A stretch of 64,000 bases of DNA from UBA1413 sp964650525 (GTDB lineage: Bacteria; Bacteroidota; Bacteroidia; Bacteroidales; Prolixibacteraceae). Below are positions 62,109 through 64,000 of this stretch, one piece after another. The stretch spans positions 186,001 to 250,000 of the forward strand of contig CAZYUA010000001.1 of the NCBI GenBank assembly GCA_964650525.1, given 5' to 3'. Positions within the stretch are counted from its first letter, which is position 1. Each line of letters opens with the position of its first letter. The notes beneath the pieces were generated by a model, which had not been told where the DNA came from, searched no databases, and saw nothing but the letters and a program-made list of their open reading frames with translations. The translations under genes and the position numbers were made by a program.

Positions 62109-62576
62109 ATGAATACTATGGATGCCTTTGATTACAAAGAAATTCTTAAAATGGCCATCAATAATGAGGTGGAGGCCTTTGAATTTTACCTGGGTACCAG
62201 TTTGAAATCCCAATCCGTTACCCTCAAAACCACCTTTCTTGAACTGGCTGAAGAAGAGAAAAACCACAAACGGATTCTGGAAGGTTTCCTTCACGATGAC
62301 TCCATCCAAATGAATTTTAAAGAGAGCAAGGCTGATTACAAGGTGTCGGAGTCAACCCCACTGCCTCCTCTGACCAGCGATATGTCGTTTGCCGACGGCA
62401 TCGCCCTGGCCATGAAAAAAGAGGAGGAAGCTATGGAAATGTACCGAAAATTTGCTGATGCTTCCGAAGAACCCGGTCAAAAAAATACGTTCCTGCAGCT
62501 TTCGAAAATGGAGCAGGGGCACAAAGTCAGGCTTGAACATATTTTTACCAACGCTGCCCATATCGAAGAGTGGTGA
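62109..62576 (+). CDS. Ferritin-like (rubrerythrin-type) diiron protein
   Basis: 155 residues, four-helix-bundle type. Two ExxH-containing helices (LAEEEKNHKRILEGF; LSKMEQGHKVRLEHIF), each paired with a Glu-rich helix (NNEVEAFEFYLG; MKKEEEAMEMYRKF), supply a diiron site. It resembles the erythrin-vacuolar/rubrerythrin-like family without the rubredoxin domain, often linked to peroxide defence or iron handling in anaerobes. Start at 62109 chosen; 62118 is also possible. It is divergent from the tRNA-Sec promoter and independent of the sel genes. Confidence 0.88.
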   Translation: MNTMDAFDYKEILKMAINNEVEAFEFYLGTSLKSQSVTLKTTFLELAEEEKNHKRILEGFLHDDSIQMNFKESKADYKVSESTPLPPLTSDMSFADGIALAMKKEEEAMEMYRKFADASEEPGQKNTFLQLSKMEQGHKVRLEHIFTNAAHIEEW

Positions 62577-62868
62577 TCCCTTATTGGTTTCGCCTGATGA
62601 TTTCTGCCGGAGCAGACTTCTGTTCTTCCGGTTCGCCGGTGTTGCAGGGTTCTGCCTGCCTGGGCCAATTTCCACGGAAAGGCTGCTGCCGCACGGGAAA
62701 ACAGTTTTTCATCTCCCGGTCCTGAGAAAAACCGATCGTTCACAGGAGCCACCTGTAAAATTTTCACAGAGGCCTGATCCGGTAAAGCAAATTATTCCTT
62801 ATTTTCGACCCGGATTGACCGCTGAACCGGGCAGTCTTACCCAATTATGAATTAAATACTATTGCCTG

Positions 62869-63474
62869 ATGGATCTGACAAAAAAGCAAATCATATGGGG
62901 AATCCTGTTGTTTGGTACGCTGATCGGATTTAACGAATCGGTCATTGGCAACCTCGACCTGCAAAATAAATCGGTGATCCTGAGTACGATTACCTTATTG
63001 CTTTTCACAATGGCCCGGTTTTACATTCCCCGGGTTGGCACTTCCCTGCTGATTATGGCTGTGGCAGTACTATTTAAACTTACCGACCTGGGGATCCTGT
63101 TTTGCAAGCCGGCCAGTCTGATTATGCTGGGATCGGGTTTTGAATTTTTCGCCTTCTTTTTCCTGCGGAAAAAGGAGTTTTCATCCCGCCAGATTGTTCT
63201 CACCTCTGTTCTGACTGTGATTTCATCTTTTACCCTCTTTGCACTTGTTCAGTTGTTTCTTTTTAAAAACGAAGCCTGGGCCGGAGCCAAATTCAATAGC
63301 TACGTTTTTTTCAAGGCGCCCCTTACAGCTGTGGCTTCCTCTCTATTCAGCGTATCGGCAGTATGGGTCATGAAAAGGTTTCATGTTTCTTTTATACAAT
63401 CCTTGTATAAAAAACCCGTATTATCTCAGCTTATTTTGGGCGTTTTCATCGCCGTTTTATGGATTGTGGGGTAG
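62869..63474 (+). CDS. Multi-pass membrane protein of unknown function
   Basis: 201 residues with six hydrophobic helices (IIWGILLFGTLIGFNESVIG, VILSTITLLLFTMARFYI, SLLIMAVAVLFKLTDLGILF, ASLIMLGSGFEFFAFFF, IVLTSVLTVISSFTLFALVQ, LILGVFIAVLWIVG). The size and helix spacing resemble a vitamin-transporter S-component or a DUF-type membrane protein, but no signature allows a name. The 292-bp gap before it contains no other gene. Coding is supported by the consistently hydrophobic register and a clean ATG. Confidence 0.72.
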   Translation: MDLTKKQIIWGILLFGTLIGFNESVIGNLDLQNKSVILSTITLLLFTMARFYIPRVGTSLLIMAVAVLFKLTDLGILFCKPASLIMLGSGFEFFAFFFLRKKEFSSRQIVLTSVLTVISSFTLFALVQLFLFKNEAWAGAKFNSYVFFKAPLTAVASSLFSVSAVWVMKRFHVSFIQSLYKKPVLSQLILGVFIAVLWIVG

Positions 63475-63641
63475 GAATCAGGGTCCGGGTGCCCTGTAAG
63501 AAAAAGGGCTGAACCCTTCCTTTCCCGGTATTTGCAGGTCGATGAAAGATGCTCGTCCCTTCGCGGGCAGGTAGTTTTTTCCGGTATTTGACGTTTTTTC
63601 CAAAAAATAACTAAATTCACCGGCAAACTAAATCGGCAAAC

Positions 63642-64000
63642 ATGAAGGAAGCACTCTTGCCACTGGATCATATCCAGCTTAATTTTTCGCAGGGAGGATT
63701 ATTTTTTCTGAACGTTACCATAGCCTTTGTGATGTTTGGTGTGGCGTTGAACATCCGGTTAAGTGAGTTCAAAGAGGTCTTTACCAAACCGAAGTCTGGC
63801 ATTACGGGATTGGTATCACAGTTTATCCTGCTGCCAGCGGTTACCTTCTTATTAGTTCTGATTTTAAACCCTACCCCTACCGTGGCACTGGGGATGATTC
63901 TGGTGGCAGCCTGTCCCGGCGGGAATGTTTCCAACTTCATGACTTCCCTGGCTAAAGGTAATATTGCCCTGTCGGTAAGCCTGACAGCCATTTCCACCAT
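63642..64000 (+). CDS. Bile acid:sodium symporter family protein, N-terminal part (cut by window end)
   Basis: ATG at 63642 (MKEALLPLDHIQLNFSQGGL...) opens a frame that runs off the window after 119 residues. The SBF-family motifs are visible: VTIAFVMFGVALNIRLSEF in helix 1, KSGITGLVSQFILLPAVTFLL, and AACPGGNVSNFMTSLAKGNIALSVSLTAIST with the typical GGNVSN crossover element. Such transporters carry bile acids or other organic anions with Na+; the true substrate in Bacteroidota is uncertain. The rest of the protein lies beyond 64000. Confidence 0.9.
   Translation, partial: MKEALLPLDHIQLNFSQGGLFFLNVTIAFVMFGVALNIRLSEFKEVFTKPKSGITGLVSQFILLPAVTFLLVLILNPTPTVALGMILVAACPGGNVSNFMTSLAKGNIALSVSLTAIST

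Noticed and set aside
1..64000. Search for CRISPR arrays, insertion sequences, integrases, phage genes
   Set aside because: No regularly spaced identical repeats, terminal inverted repeats with transposase, or integrase-like proteins were seen; repeats at 21091-21169 are short and degenerate.

Overview
The window looks like chromosome of a Bacteroidota bacterium, most likely of the Bacteroidales/Marinilabiliales side. Reasons: several genes follow the TTG-N(17-23)-TAnnTTTG promoter pattern of that phylum and lack clear Shine-Dalgarno sequences; five secreted proteins end in type A or FlgD/CHU_C-like type IX secretion (T9SS) sorting domains; there are FISUMP-domain proteins, a TonB protein, a XylE-type xylose symporter and a LytS-like kinase with a beta-propeller sensor. 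I saw no IS element, integrase, phage gene or CRISPR array.

Layout. 1-2.9 kb: xylose operon (end of xylulokinase, xylose isomerase, xylose/H+ symporter). 3.2-5.7 kb: oxidative-stress group (small winged-helix-like protein, Fe-type superoxide dismutase, Fur/PerR regulator, peroxiredoxin). 5.9-10.8 kb: lamin-tail-domain secreted protein, asd, hflX, tonB-like. 11.1-15.7 kb: minus-strand run of an acyl-CoA ligase, a GNAT-like protein and a phytoene-dehydrogenase-like flavoprotein. 16-19.6 kb: porin-like protein, YeiH-type transporter, membrane protein. 20.3-24.8 kb: LytTR regulator and propeller histidine kinase. 25.4-33 kb: CDF transporter, TldD/TldE pair, lipoprotein, transglutaminase-like membrane protein and partner. 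33.1-48.3 kb: secreted-enzyme region (two LamG-type T9SS proteins, CAP lipoprotein, GH5 and GH9 cellulases, a large FISUMP/peptidase-like/PKD protein, a MopE-like protein). 48.5-49.5 kb: small membrane protein, decayed FISUMP fragment, cold-shock protein.

49.6-62 kb is the most interesting part. A minus-strand gene set encodes a selenocysteine-containing, NAD-linked formate dehydrogenase. The catalytic subunit has an in-frame UGA followed by a bacterial SECIS-like hairpin, so naive gene calling would split it in two. Next come a fused NuoE-NuoF diaphorase subunit, an oxalate/formate-type MFS transporter, a MobB-MobA fusion for molybdenum cofactor maturation and an outer-membrane porin. Immediately upstream lie tRNA-Sec, selA and selB behind a good Bacteroidota promoter. 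One island thus holds the decoding machinery, the client enzyme, part of its cofactor pathway and its likely substrate transport. The NuoE-like domain has lost two of the four canonical [2Fe-2S] ligands.

62-64 kb: ferritin-like protein, membrane protein and the start of a bile acid:sodium symporter family gene cut by the window end.
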